Positions 27,071 to 35,293 of a stretch of DNA of 64,000 nucleotides are shown one piece after another. Position numbers and translations under genes: made by a program. Position 1 is the stretch's first letter. Each line of letters starts with the position of its first letter. The stretch lies in assembly GCF_025631005.1 (NCBI RefSeq), contig NZ_JAOTPL010000001.1, positions 124,001 through 188,000 of the forward strand, given 5' to 3'. The notes under the pieces are model-generated. The model was not told the origin of the DNA and ran no database searches. It was given only the letters and a program-made list of their open reading frames with translations. The DNA is from Haoranjiania flava. Lineage in GTDB: Bacteria; Bacteroidota; Bacteroidia; Chitinophagales; Chitinophagaceae.

Positions 27071-27101
27071 TTGTGTTTATTAAATAGGAAGGTTATATTT
27101 G
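27071..27101 (+). promoter_or_regulatory. Promoter of the TPR protein gene
   Basis: TTG at 27071-27073 and TATATTTG at 27094-27101 are separated by 20 bp. This matches the Bacteroidota consensus and supports the start codon at 27158 over the upstream ATG-like start at 27071, which lies inside the promoter. Confidence 0.7.
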
Positions 27102-27157
27102 CACGACTCAAAATACCTGCCGGCAATAGCTTTCAGGGATTTTTTAAAATATTACAT

Positions 27158-27814
27158 ATGCAATTTTATAACTGGATTATCAGGTATCGTTTCTGGCTCA
27201 GTATCCTAGCAGTCGTTATCGGCATTCTGTTGCAGGTAACGCGTGTTTCTTCCTTCTGGCCGGTATTTCCTTTGTACCTGCTTGGGCTTATCGGGCTGGT
27301 TTCTCATTTCCTTATCGGCCCTATCCGCCTGGTGCAGGCGCCTATGGAAGCCGGCAACATTGATGAAGTTAATAAAATCCTGGATACCATCTGGTATCCC
27401 AACCTGCTGATAAAACCTATACGCTCTACCTACTATACGCTAAAAGGCAACCTGGCTATGATGAACCAGGATTTTGATACTGCTGAAAAACTGCTGAAAA
27501 AAAGCGAACAGATAGGTTCATCCATGCCGCAAGCCGAAGGCGCCAACAAACTGCAGCTGGGCATGATGGCTATGCAGCGCGGCGATATGCGCCAGGCGGA
27601 AAGCAACTTCCGGGCAGCGCTCAGAGTAGGCATTCCGGATAAGGAAAGCGAGGCAGTGGCTTACCTGGGCATGTGCCAGATATTTATGAATAAAAGAGAG
27701 TTCCGTGCAGCCAAGGATTTCTTCAGAAAAGCCAAAGCCTGCAAGCCCAAAACACCGGAAATTTTAAAGCAGATAAAAGACATAGAAAAATACATCTCCA
27801 GGATACCTGGATAG
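27158..27814 (+). CDS. Membrane-anchored tetratricopeptide repeat protein
   Basis: With the start at 27158 the product has 218 residues: two N-terminal membrane helices (about 9-28 and 33-55) and then a cytosolic or periplasmic helical domain with TPR-like repeats (LKGNLAMMNQDFDTAEKLLKKSEQ, LGMMAMQRGDMRQAESNFRAAL and AYLGMCQIFMNKREFRAAKDFFRKA in sequence). The first in-frame start at 27071 overlaps the promoter and was rejected. The function is unknown; such proteins usually serve as scaffolds. A terminator follows the stop closely. Confidence 0.8.
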   Translation: MQFYNWIIRYRFWLSILAVVIGILLQVTRVSSFWPVFPLYLLGLIGLVSHFLIGPIRLVQAPMEAGNIDEVNKILDTIWYPNLLIKPIRSTYYTLKGNLAMMNQDFDTAEKLLKKSEQIGSSMPQAEGANKLQLGMMAMQRGDMRQAESNFRAALRVGIPDKESEAVAYLGMCQIFMNKREFRAAKDFFRKAKACKPKTPEILKQIKDIEKYISRIPG

Positions 27815-27836
27815 TTTTTATGCAAAAAACTTTACA

Positions 27837-27870
27837 AATCCAACTTTAATTTTAATGTTGGATTTTTTTT
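27837..27870 (+). terminator. Terminator of the TPR protein gene
   Basis: The stem AATCCAAC / GTTGGATT is followed by a run of eight T. Confidence 0.75.
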
Positions 27871-28792
27871 GTAGGTAAGAAGTAAGTGATCAAGTGATGA
27901 TGTGACGGAGTGATGCAGCTACAAGTGTGACAAATCCACTTTTATACAGCGCTACTCAATACTTATAGCAGACTGCTCTTCCTTATGTTAGCTCAGTGCA
28001 TGACGAAGAATAGATAGAAACAATTTGAATCCTGCAGAAATAAATAATGTAAGAATATCTATTATTGGTGTTATCACTACGATTTCTTTTCTATCGCCTT
28101 CGGGCGATTGTGCCTTTGCGCAAAAAAATAAATGTTTGTCCAAAAAGTGCTCAATGGAGACAGGAAGTATCACAAAGAGAGAAATGCACGTATTTTATTC
28201 CTCACCCTCATTCTAATTCAGATTAAAACTGTAGAGAAGCATTTCTTTGCGTGCGAGGTACCAGCGAAGCAATTTCCTTCTTTCATGTTTGCGAAGCGCA
28301 TGGTGAAGAGCGAGATACATGCAGATTTTAATCCGATAATAGTTACTCTTCCACGCAGTATCTTTAAGCGGGTTACACCTTTTTAATTCATTTGCGGCAA
28401 TGGCAAAAGAATGATATTTATTTCGCGAAAAGGGCGCTTATTTACTCCACTCCCCTGCCCCTCGCGCTTGAATGCTTCGGAGCAGTTGGGATATTAAAAT
28501 TGCAAAACCTTCGCACTTTTCACCTCTCACTTTTACAAATCCAAAGTGCTAGATTGTTTCTAAACCTCCGCTATGCTTCTGTTTATCGCAAAGACGGTAC
28601 TTGTAAAAGCCTGGTGCTCTTTGAGGAAACCTTGTACCTTGTGTTTTAATTGTACTGCAAAGTTGCACGTTTACAGAGTACACATAAATCACCAAATTAC
28701 AAATCCAAAATTTTAAGATTGCTTCTAAAACGTAGTTTTTGCGGTTTCTATCCCAATGATAAAATTTCGAAGGGCACTATCACCTACACATC
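27871..28792. other. Gene-free interval of about 0.9 kb
   Basis: Only short reading frames of 60-85 codons on either strand are present. Their products are rich in Ser, Phe, Cys and His without any domain pattern, and none has a convincing start. The base pattern is uneven, with patches like eroded coding sequence, but nothing could be identified. This is unusual for an otherwise gene-dense window and may be the relic of a deleted or decayed gene beyond rpsG. Confidence 0.5.
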
Positions 28793-28823
28793 AAAAGTCC
28801 CGAAGCGCAAGCTCCGGGACTTT
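28793..28823 (-). terminator. Probable terminator after rpsG
   Basis: The stem AAAGTCCCG / CGGGACTTT with a loop of about 12 bases lies 21 bp beyond the rpsG stop. The following T run is short (four T). Confidence 0.65.
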
Positions 28824-28843
28824 GTATATCTGAATGCAGTTTA

Positions 28844-29311
28844 TTAAAATTTGAAGTGCGAGAATGCCTTGTTAGCTTCAGCCATTCTGTGGGTATCTTC
28901 TTTCTTTTTAAAAGCAGAACCTTCGCCCTTGCTGGCAGCAACAATCTCGTTAGCTAATTTATCAGCCATGGTACGGCCGTTTCTGTCGCGGCTGTAACGG
29001 ATCAACCATTTGATGCTTAAAGATATTTTCCTGTCAGGACGAACCTCAGAAGGGATCTGGAAGGTAGCGCCGCCAATCCTGCGGCTTCTTACTTCCACAG
29101 CAGGCGTAACGTTTGCCAAAGCTTTTTTCCAAATCTCATAACCATCTTCGTTGGTCATTTTGCCCACTTTATCAATCGCATCGTAGAAAATGGTGATGGC
29201 AGTGCTTTTCTTACCATCCCACATCAGGTTGTTTACAAAACGCGTAACCAATTTATCGTTAAAACGTGCATCGGGTGCCAATGGCAACTTCTTAGCTTGT
29301 TGTTTTCTCAT
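28844..29311 (-). CDS. rpsG: 30S ribosomal protein S7
   Basis: A 155-residue S7 protein that binds the 3' domain of 16S rRNA and nucleates head assembly of the small subunit. VTRFVNNLMWDGKKSTA, VRSRRIGGATFQIP and the C-terminal MAEANKAFSHFKF are standard. It follows rpsL by 20 bp as in the str operon, but a terminator and a gene-free kilobase lie downstream where fusA is usually found. Confidence 0.98.
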   Translation of the reverse strand: MRKQQAKKLPLAPDARFNDKLVTRFVNNLMWDGKKSTAITIFYDAIDKVGKMTNEDGYEIWKKALANVTPAVEVRSRRIGGATFQIPSEVRPDRKISLSIKWLIRYSRDRNGRTMADKLANEIVAASKGEGSAFKKKEDTHRMAEANKAFSHFKF

Positions 29312-29331
29312 TGTATGCTGATTATTCTAAT

Positions 29332-29715
29332 TTATTTTTTTGCTGCTTTTTCTCTCTTAGCTCCGTATTTAGAACGGCTTTGCTTACGGCCTTTTACCCC
29401 TGCCGTATCCAGGCTGCCGCGAACAATGTGGTAACGCACGCCCGGCAAATCCTTCACACGGCCACCGCGAATCAACACGATGGAGTGTTCCTGCAGGTTG
29501 TGGCCTTCTCCCGGAATGTAAGCGATCACCTCAATTTTGTTGGTCAGGCGCACTTTGGCAACCTTACGCAAAGCTGAGTTTGGTTTCTTAGGAGTGGTAG
29601 TGTATACACGTGTACAAACGCCACGGCGCTGAGGACAAGCATCCAAAGCTCTTGATTTACTTTTCGCCCTGATTATTTCACGGCCGTTTCTAACTAATTG
29701 TTGTATAGTAGGCAT
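29332..29715 (-). CDS. rpsL: 30S ribosomal protein S12
   Basis: A 127-residue S12 protein that sits at the decoding centre. It has the invariant TTTPKKPNSALRKVA segment, in which the Lys positions known from streptomycin-resistance mutations are wild type, and GGRVKDLPGVRYH. It is the first gene of the rpsL-rpsG unit, with a good promoter 36 bp upstream. Confidence 0.98.
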   Translation of the reverse strand: MPTIQQLVRNGREIIRAKSKSRALDACPQRRGVCTRVYTTTPKKPNSALRKVAKVRLTNKIEVIAYIPGEGHNLQEHSIVLIRGGRVKDLPGVRYHIVRGSLDTAGVKGRKQSRSKYGAKREKAAKK

Positions 29716-29750
29716 TCTAAAATACGATTATTTAATAATTTTTTGGACGG

Positions 29751-29780
29751 CAAAGGTACATATTATTTTTTTTAAACCAA
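29751..29780 (-). promoter_or_regulatory. rpsL promoter
   Basis: On the minus strand, TTG at 29780-29778 and TACCTTTG at 29758-29751 are separated by 19 bp, a full match to the Bacteroidota promoter consensus. Confidence 0.75.
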
Positions 29781-29820
29781 AAATAATTTAAAAATATTAT
29801 GCATTCTGCCTAATAATGGT

Positions 29821-30873
29821 TTAAACCCTGAAAATCCAGCCATGGGCATCTTCGGCCTCACCTGTGCGGATAGCTGCCAGCCGCTGCGCCAGTTCTGCAG
29901 CCACCGGTGCGTTTGCCACATCAAATTCCATATCCATATCGCGGTAGCTGAGCTGTTGTATCATGGAAACAACTGCTGCCGTACCCGTGCCGAAAGCTTC
30001 GGTGAGGTTGCCGTTTTTATACTCCTGCACCAGTTCGTCAATGTTTACCGGCCGCTCTTCTACGGATTTGCCCATTTCTCTTAAAACAACAATAGCACTG
30101 TCGCGGGTAACGCCTTCCAGCACCGTGCCTTCGTCTAAAGATGGGGTTACCACCTTGTCTTTATACACAAACATCACGTTCATGGCGCCCACTTCCTGCA
30201 GCCATTTGTGCTCAAACGGATCGGTCCACAACACCTGGTCAAAACCTTTCTTTTGCGCATCTGCTGCAGCTTTCAGGCTGCCGCCGTAGTTGCCGGCATT
30301 CTTAGCCCTGCCTACACCGCCGGGAGCGGCGCGGGTGTAATGGTCTTCTACCAATATGCGTGCAGGCTTGGCAAAGTATGGCCCTGAAGGGCTTAGAATA
30401 ATGATGAATTTATAAGTCAGCGAGGGCCTTACACCCAGGTACTCATCCGTAGCAAACATAAACGGGCGGATGTACAGGGAATGATTGTCTTTCTGCGGTA
30501 TCCAGTCTTTATCCAGCGCTATCAACTGCTTCATGCCTCCTAAAAATATTTCTTCTGGCACTTCCGGCATTTCCATCCTGGCTGCCGACTCGTTAAACCT
30601 CTTAAAATTCCTGTCGGGACGGAATATCACGGTCTCGCCGTTTTTATTGATGTAAGCTTTGATGCCTTCAAATATTTCCTGGCCGTAATGCAATGCCATC
30701 AAAGCCGGGTAAAAAGGAATAGGCTGGTAAGGGATGATCTCCACTTTTCCCCATTGTCCGTTGGCGTAATCTGCCACCAGCATATGATCTGTAAAAGTTT
30801 TTCCGAAGGAAATATCCATACCTTCCCTTAACCTGCTTTCTGCAATTTTTGTAACTGGAAAATTGGCGCTCAT
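29821..30873 (-). CDS. ilvE: Branched-chain amino acid aminotransferase
   Basis: A 350-residue class IV PLP-dependent aminotransferase transferring the amino group between glutamate and branched-chain 2-oxo acids. It belongs to the long (eukaryotic-like BCAT) subgroup: LHYGQEIFEGIKAY near 60, RPDRNFKRFNESAARM, YIRPFMFAT, the PLP-Lys segment VGRAKNAGNYGGSL, EVGAMNVMFV and EAFGTGTAAVVS. It is a single gene, divergent from the small protein at 30901. Confidence 0.96.
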   Translation of the reverse strand: MSANFPVTKIAESRLREGMDISFGKTFTDHMLVADYANGQWGKVEIIPYQPIPFYPALMALHYGQEIFEGIKAYINKNGETVIFRPDRNFKRFNESAARMEMPEVPEEIFLGGMKQLIALDKDWIPQKDNHSLYIRPFMFATDEYLGVRPSLTYKFIIILSPSGPYFAKPARILVEDHYTRAAPGGVGRAKNAGNYGGSLKAAADAQKKGFDQVLWTDPFEHKWLQEVGAMNVMFVYKDKVVTPSLDEGTVLEGVTRDSAIVVLREMGKSVEERPVNIDELVQEYKNGNLTEAFGTGTAAVVSMIQQLSYRDMDMEFDVANAPVAAELAQRLAAIRTGEAEDAHGWIFRV

Positions 30874-30877
30874 AACC

Positions 30878-30885
30878 TATTTTTG
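30878..30885 (+). promoter_or_regulatory. Candidate -7 box for the gene at 30901
   Basis: TATTTTTG matches TAnnTTTG and lies 15 bp before the ATG at 30901. The -33 element is weak (CTG at 20 bp spacing). Confidence 0.4.
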
Positions 30886-30900
30886 TATTTTAGTTTAATT

Positions 30901-31440
30901 ATGGAAAATCAGCTCCCCAACGTTGTTATTGCTAATTTATTTAAAAACGGGCTCGTTATTGTTGACGAAAATCCGCCGGATAAAAAAGAAGTGATTCCCC
31001 ACGAAGATAAAAAAAAATCCAATAGTGAAAATGATACGGAGAAAAATTGGTGGCTGGGTAACAACAGGAAAAAAGTAGCCATTGTCCTTGCCGGTACCGA
31101 TGCTAAATTTTTAGGCGATGCGGAACTCAATTTCTTGTTAACCATATTAAAAGCCTGCAACCTTACTGCTGAAGATATAGCCATTGTAAACATAGCGCAC
31201 ACGCCCAAAGCTTTTACCGAAATACAACAGGCATTGTCTGCTGAAACGGCCATCCTGTTTGGCGTAGCGCCAATGCAGGTAGGCATACAGGTAAAATTTC
31301 CCTTGTACACGCCATCTGCATTTGAAGGCTGTAAACTGTTGTTTGCCGCACCGCTGGAAGCGCTTAACGGCAATACGCCCGCCCAGAAAACGGAGAAAGG
31401 AAACCTGTGGACAGCATTAAAAAAACTATTCGGCATTTAA
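30901..31440 (+). CDS. Conserved hypothetical protein, unrecognised family
   Basis: The 179-residue product (start at MENQLPN, 30901) has no signal peptide. It has a short N-terminal region (1-25), a charged low-complexity linker rich in Lys, Asp, Glu and Asn (about 25-55) and a compact alpha/beta domain (58-165) with KVAIVLAGTDAKFL, LLTILKACNLTAEDIAIVNIA, AILFGVAP and LLFAAPLEAL. The alternation of hydrophobic strands and helices suggests a Rossmann-like or uracil-glycosylase-like fold, but I recognise no family. It is divergent from ilvE and 42 bp before rdgB, with which it may be cotranscribed. Confidence 0.75.
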   Translation: MENQLPNVVIANLFKNGLVIVDENPPDKKEVIPHEDKKKSNSENDTEKNWWLGNNRKKVAIVLAGTDAKFLGDAELNFLLTILKACNLTAEDIAIVNIAHTPKAFTEIQQALSAETAILFGVAPMQVGIQVKFPLYTPSAFEGCKLLFAAPLEALNGNTPAQKTEKGNLWTALKKLFGI

Positions 31441-31482
31441 GAGGGTTCTACTCCCGCCAGGCTCACACTAAAATCACACTAC

Positions 31483-32058
31483 ATGCAATTAATTTTTGCC
31501 ACCAACAACCAGAATAAGATAAACGAAATAAGAAAAGTTGTTTCAGAAGAAATAGACATAATTACTTTAAAGCAGGCGGGCATAGATATAGATATCCCGG
31601 AACCTTACGACACGCTGCAAGAAAATGCCGCCACCAAGTCAAAAACTATTTTTGAAATGACGGGCAAGAACTGCTTCAGCGAAGACACAGGGCTGGAAGT
31701 GAACACACTCGGCGGTGCACCGGGTGTAAAGAGCGCGCGTTATGCGGGCGAGCCCGCGAATGACGCCGGCAATATTCAGAAACTTTTGATAGAGTTGCAC
31801 GGCCAGGAAGACAGAAGCGCGCAATTCAGAACGGTGATCTCTTTGATTCTTGATGAAAAAGAATATTTCTTTGAAGGCATCTGCACAGGCACCATAACCA
31901 CGGAAGCAAGAGGCGGCAATGGTTTCGGGTACGACCCTGTATTTGTTCCCGATGGCAGTGATAAAACATTTGCAGAGATGAATATGGACGAAAAGAATAT
32001 TTTCTCTCACCGCAAAAAAGCAACAAAAAAGTTAGTAGACTTTTTAAATAAAAAATAG
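31483..32058 (+). CDS. rdgB: Non-canonical purine NTP pyrophosphatase (dITP/XTP)
   Basis: A 191-residue HAM1/RdgB protein that hydrolyses dITP, ITP and XTP to the monophosphates and so keeps deaminated bases out of DNA. Diagnostic segments are FATNNQNKINEI near the N-terminus, SEDTGLEVNTLGGAPGVKSARYAG (about 63-87), GGNGFGYDPVFVP (about 145-158), and the terminal SHRKKATKKL. It converges on the GH43 gene with 16 bp between stops. Confidence 0.96.
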   Translation: MQLIFATNNQNKINEIRKVVSEEIDIITLKQAGIDIDIPEPYDTLQENAATKSKTIFEMTGKNCFSEDTGLEVNTLGGAPGVKSARYAGEPANDAGNIQKLLIELHGQEDRSAQFRTVISLILDEKEYFFEGICTGTITTEARGGNGFGYDPVFVPDGSDKTFAEMNMDEKNIFSHRKKATKKLVDFLNKK

Positions 32059-32074
32059 TACCAGAGCAGAACAT

Positions 32075-33055
32075 TTACCTGGGCCTGTTAGCTTCAACGC
32101 CTGAGTGTGTCATCACCACAGGAAGAATAAACCCGTTTGCATCAAAATACATTTTATCTATACAGGTAGCGCGTGCATTGCCGTCTGTTTGCCCGGAAGG
32201 ACGGCGGTGATACACAATATACCACTCGTCTTTTCCCGGTACACGGATCACCGAATGATGCCCGGCGCCATTGCCGATTTCCGGGTCCTGCTGCAATATC
32301 TTTCCCTCTCTTTTAAACGGCCCGAAAGGTGAATCGGCCATAGCATAAGCCACGCTGTAGTCAGGCCCTGTCCACCCGCCTTCCGACCACATGAAGTAAT
32401 ATTTTCCGTTGCGCATAAACATGACGGGGCCTTCGACATACCCTTCCGGTGTAATTTCTTTAAAAATTTTCCCATCGGCAAATGGTATAAAACCTGTAAA
32501 ATCATGGTTTAGTTTAGCGATATTGCAATGCCGCCACCCGCCGTAGATAATGTAGTAGGCGCCGTCCTTATCTTTAAACACAAACTGGTCTATTGGTTGG
32601 GCGCCGTTATGAAACTTATCGATCAGCGGTTTGCCCAGGTAATCTTTGTACGGGCCTTCCGGCTTATCGGCAACAGCTACGCCTATGCCGCCTTCTTCAC
32701 GATCGCTTTGAATATCATTCGCACCAAAGAAGAAATAATATTTCCCGTTTTTATGAGTGACCGAAGGCGCCCAAAGCGCGCGCCTGGCCCACTTTACAGC
32801 AGCGGTATCCAAAACTTTTTCATGCTTTTGCCAGCTTACCAAATCTTTCGATGCGAATGCATCAAAGAAAACCTGTTGCTCGTAAGGAGCTGAAAATGTT
32901 GGAAAAATCCAATAAGTGTTATCAAAAACAATTCCTTCAGGATCGGCATACCACCCGGGAAACAACGGGTTGCCGGATGTTTTAGCGGTTTGTGTTTGCC
33001 TGGGCACATTGCAGGCAAACAAGGCAAGGCAGAGCAGGGGCAACAGTTTCTTCAT
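32075..33055 (-). CDS. Glycoside hydrolase family 43 lipoprotein
   Basis: A 326-residue lipoprotein (lipobox ALFAC, Cys at about residue 15) with a five-bladed beta-propeller. The acidic triad is visible in PGWYADPEG (general base Asp), ANDIQSDREEGG to QPIDQFVFKD (pKa-modulating Asp), and YVEGPVMF (acid Glu). GH43 enzymes act on arabinose- or xylose-containing glycans (arabinofuranosidase, arabinanase, xylosidase); the subfamily was not assigned. The start at 33055 was chosen because it begins the signal peptide; the longer start at 33085 adds ten polar residues. It is not in a SusCD locus but would suit the xylan locus functionally. Confidence 0.87.
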   Translation of the reverse strand: MKKLLPLLCLALFACNVPRQTQTAKTSGNPLFPGWYADPEGIVFDNTYWIFPTFSAPYEQQVFFDAFASKDLVSWQKHEKVLDTAAVKWARRALWAPSVTHKNGKYYFFFGANDIQSDREEGGIGVAVADKPEGPYKDYLGKPLIDKFHNGAQPIDQFVFKDKDGAYYIIYGGWRHCNIAKLNHDFTGFIPFADGKIFKEITPEGYVEGPVMFMRNGKYYFMWSEGGWTGPDYSVAYAMADSPFGPFKREGKILQQDPEIGNGAGHHSVIRVPGKDEWYIVYHRRPSGQTDGNARATCIDKMYFDANGFILPVVMTHSGVEANRPR

Positions 33056-33331
33056 AGTTGATTTGTTTGTGTGACAGGTTACCAAAATTACGCATAAAAA
33101 TCACATTTCGTCATCAAATCATTTTTAGAAAAGACTGCACAATAAATATTGCCAAAGCAATTCGGAAGGACCAAAATTGCAGAAGAAGGGATTGAGCCGG
33201 CCAAGTTTGTATAAAGCATCTCACGGCGCAAACCACAATTCAGCACCATCATGAAGTGTTAAGAGCGGTTGAAGGATGAATTCATAAGCTGCCCGGGCCT
33301 AAAAAGTACACCACATAGCATGGGCAATCAA

Positions 33332-33715
33332 TTAAACAATATTCCTGAAAACGGTATATGCTACCAATATACACAAAATAATCACGATAGCGCGTTGGCC
33401 AAACAGCAATTTACGTAAGTAAGGATATTTGTTCCTGATATTTTGATTTTCAAAAACAAAGCCCACTGCAACATAAGGAATGGCAAACAGGAACAAAGCA
33501 TTTGCACGGAAAGCACCTGCAAAATTACAATGCAACAACTGGTGTATGGCACGCTGCGAGCCACAGCCGGGACAATAAAAATTTAAATACCTGTAGGTAG
33601 GGCATTGCGGGTAATGATGGGTAGCAGGGTCAAAATTAAAATATATGTATCCGCCAGCTACCAGCGCCACAACAAGCGCAATGAGGTAGATGTAATTTTT
33701 CTTAATTGAATACAT
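33332..33715 (-). CDS. DUF2752 domain membrane protein
   Basis: The start at 33715 gives 127 residues. One N-terminal membrane helix (about 8-27) is followed by the family signature YCPGCGSQRAIHQLL (about 48-62) and two further membrane helices. The CxGC-x2-R motif looks like a metal- or thiol-based site, but no function is known. The start overlaps the end of the upstream dispanin gene by 14 bp, suggesting translational coupling. A second DUF2752 gene lies 1.6 kb away in the opposite orientation. Confidence 0.82.
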   Translation of the reverse strand: MYSIKKNYIYLIALVVALVAGGYIYFNFDPATHHYPQCPTYRYLNFYCPGCGSQRAIHQLLHCNFAGAFRANALFLFAIPYVAVGFVFENQNIRNKYPYLRKLLFGQRAIVIILCILVAYTVFRNIV

Positions 33716-34073
33716 TGGCAAAATAGGCAGTGCTGATAACACCAAAAATCACCATCAACGGAATGATCACGGCCAGCAATATCGACCCGAAGAAACCGAT
33801 CTTGGTCCACCGGGCCGCTTCCCTGGAAGCCGCAAGCGCGCCTTCATAGTCGCCGGCATAGAAACGCGATTCTACTTTGGTGGCATATACAATACCAATA
33901 ATGGTAATAGGGAAATAAGAACAGCAGAAAATGGTAACTAAGATTGATTCTATCAGCCAGCTTTTCGGCGGAGTTCGCGGCAAATTAGTCTGTTGGCCCA
34001 AATAGGGTGCATGCGGGCTATTGGGCGGGGGCGGGTAATGCTGTTGAGCACCTCCTTCATTAGAAGTATACAT
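33702..34073 (-). CDS. CD225/dispanin family membrane protein (copy 1)
   Basis: A 123-residue protein: a Pro/Gln/Asn-rich cytoplasmic N-terminus (1-35), then the CD225 core PPKSWLIESILVTIFCC (36-52) with a first membrane segment, the loop KVESRFYAGDYEGALAASREAARWTK, and a second membrane segment. Family members include vertebrate IFITM proteins that stiffen membranes; the bacterial role is unknown. It is paralogous to the gene at 34153 and coupled to DUF2752 downstream. Confidence 0.85.
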   Translation of the reverse strand: MYTSNEGGAQQHYPPPPNSPHAPYLGQQTNLPRTPPKSWLIESILVTIFCCSYFPITIIGIVYATKVESRFYAGDYEGALAASREAARWTKIGFFGSILLAVIIPLMVIFGVISTAYFANVFN

Positions 34074-34152
34074 CTTATTACTTTGAAAAATGACTATTGA
34101 AACACTATTACAAGCAAAAGACGGGATGCCTGTACATCCCGTAAGATATAAA

Positions 34153-34518
34153 TTAGCTACCCATACCGGCTATACCGGTAAGAACGCCTGCGAAAATCAG
34201 GATCACGTATAATACAAGCCCTACCAGGCCGCAGATAAGGCCGATCTTAGTCCATTTTTTAGCTTCCTGCGACGCCTGCAGCGAACCCTGCACATCACCG
34301 GCGTAGTATTTAGATTCCACTTTGCTGGCATTGATGATGCCTATGACGCCTAAAGGAAGGCAGCAAAATATGGTCACTAAAATAGATTCCACCAACCAGG
34401 TTTTGGGAGGTGCGGCACCGGTATTCTGAAAATTAGGGTTCACATTTTGTTGAGAAAAAGGCTGCTGTGGCTGTTGCTGATAGCCACCTTGCCCCTGTGG
34501 GATTTGCTGATCATTCAT
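34153..34518 (-). CDS. CD225/dispanin family membrane protein (copy 2)
   Basis: A 121-residue paralogue of the neighbouring gene, sharing PPKTWLVESILVTIFCCLP, the KVESKYYAGDVQGSLQASQEAKKWTKIG loop and a C-terminal membrane helix. The N-terminus is a Gln/Gly/Pro-rich stretch. Start 34518 was chosen since the longer start at 34560 adds residues unlike the family. It is first in a three-gene minus-strand unit (dispanin, dispanin, DUF2752). Confidence 0.85.
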   Translation of the reverse strand: MNDQQIPQGQGGYQQQPQQPFSQQNVNPNFQNTGAAPPKTWLVESILVTIFCCLPLGVIGIINASKVESKYYAGDVQGSLQASQEAKKWTKIGLICGLVGLVLYVILIFAGVLTGIAGMGS

Positions 34519-34955
34519 AGCAATTAAGTAGTTTTTGTGTTTATAATAGTTTATGTACATGCAAAATAATCATTATTTTAATAAACTGATATAAATCTGA
34601 AAAATTAATATTCACTTCATTCATTCTTTAAAATGCAATATGCCACCAGCCAACAATTCTTCTAATGACTGTAAGATGCCAGGTGAAAACACCTGACACG
34701 GCTTTCGCCTAAAGAAAATCTGCAATTTTTCTATTGTTTGTTATGGCTATTTCATGTGTATTTTTTTATTTTTCTTTATGGTCGCATGGAATAGCCTTTA
34801 TTCATTCGCGGTTGGTATGCAACATTGCTTATGGCTATTTCATAGCAGGAATTTCAACACACCGCGTAAGCCCCATGGCTGAGCGCATCGCGGTATGTTA
34901 GTTGTCCCCATCAGCGTTGTTTATCAAATCGTATATTTGCTGTAATTATTGATCT
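34519..34955. other. Divergent intergenic region with a truncated repeat array
   Basis: It separates the two arms of the membrane-protein cluster. It contains a 6-bp stem hairpin CAGGTG / CACCTG at about 34680-34695, repeat array 4, and a -7 box (TATATTTG, 34932-34939) for the plus-strand DUF2752 gene. No reading frame is supported. Confidence 0.6.
34738..34845 (-). repeat. Intergenic palindromic repeat array 4 (truncated, A-type only)
   Basis: One complete A unit is at 34783-34845 (CGCATGGAATAGCC / GGCTATTTCAT) and the right end of another is at 34741-34759, joined by the usual AT-rich linker. No B unit is seen. Unlike the other arrays, this one lies between divergent genes and not next to a start codon, so it looks like a remnant. 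Confidence 0.8.
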
Positions 34956-35267
34956 ATGTTCAAAAGACTGGCCGATCTACTTGCTGATAACTACATGAGC
35001 TGTTCCTTTAAAGAACATACAGGGCTTGAATGTACAGGCTGTGGTATGCAGCGAAGTATTGCCGCATTGCTGAATGGAGATATTGCCGGATCGGTACACT
35101 ACTACCCTGCCATGCTGCCCATACTGGCAATGTTTGGATACCTTTTACTTCATTTATTTTTTAAATTTCAGCATGGCGCCAAAGCATTGCTGGTGATGTT
35201 TATAACCAATGCATTTATCATCACGATCAATTATTTTCTGAAACTGTCGCCATTATTTTTTCATTAA
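34956..35267 (+). CDS. DUF2752 domain membrane protein (second copy)
   Basis: A 103-residue DUF2752 protein with the signature ECTGCGMQRSIAALLNGDIAGS (about 25-46), then two membrane helices (about 48-66 and 75-98). The start has a -7 box TATATTTG 17 bp upstream. It is followed 26 bp later by the CCC-motif protein and forms the plus-strand arm of the cluster. Confidence 0.8.
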   Translation: MFKRLADLLADNYMSCSFKEHTGLECTGCGMQRSIAALLNGDIAGSVHYYPAMLPILAMFGYLLLHLFFKFQHGAKALLVMFITNAFIITINYFLKLSPLFFH

Positions 35268-35293
35268 AACATTACACTTAAACACTTAAAACC

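Noticed and set aside
27988..28847. Several frames of 60-85 codons in the gap before rpsG
   Set aside because: The products show no domain pattern, mutually overlap and lack plausible starts. I treat the interval as non-coding or eroded.
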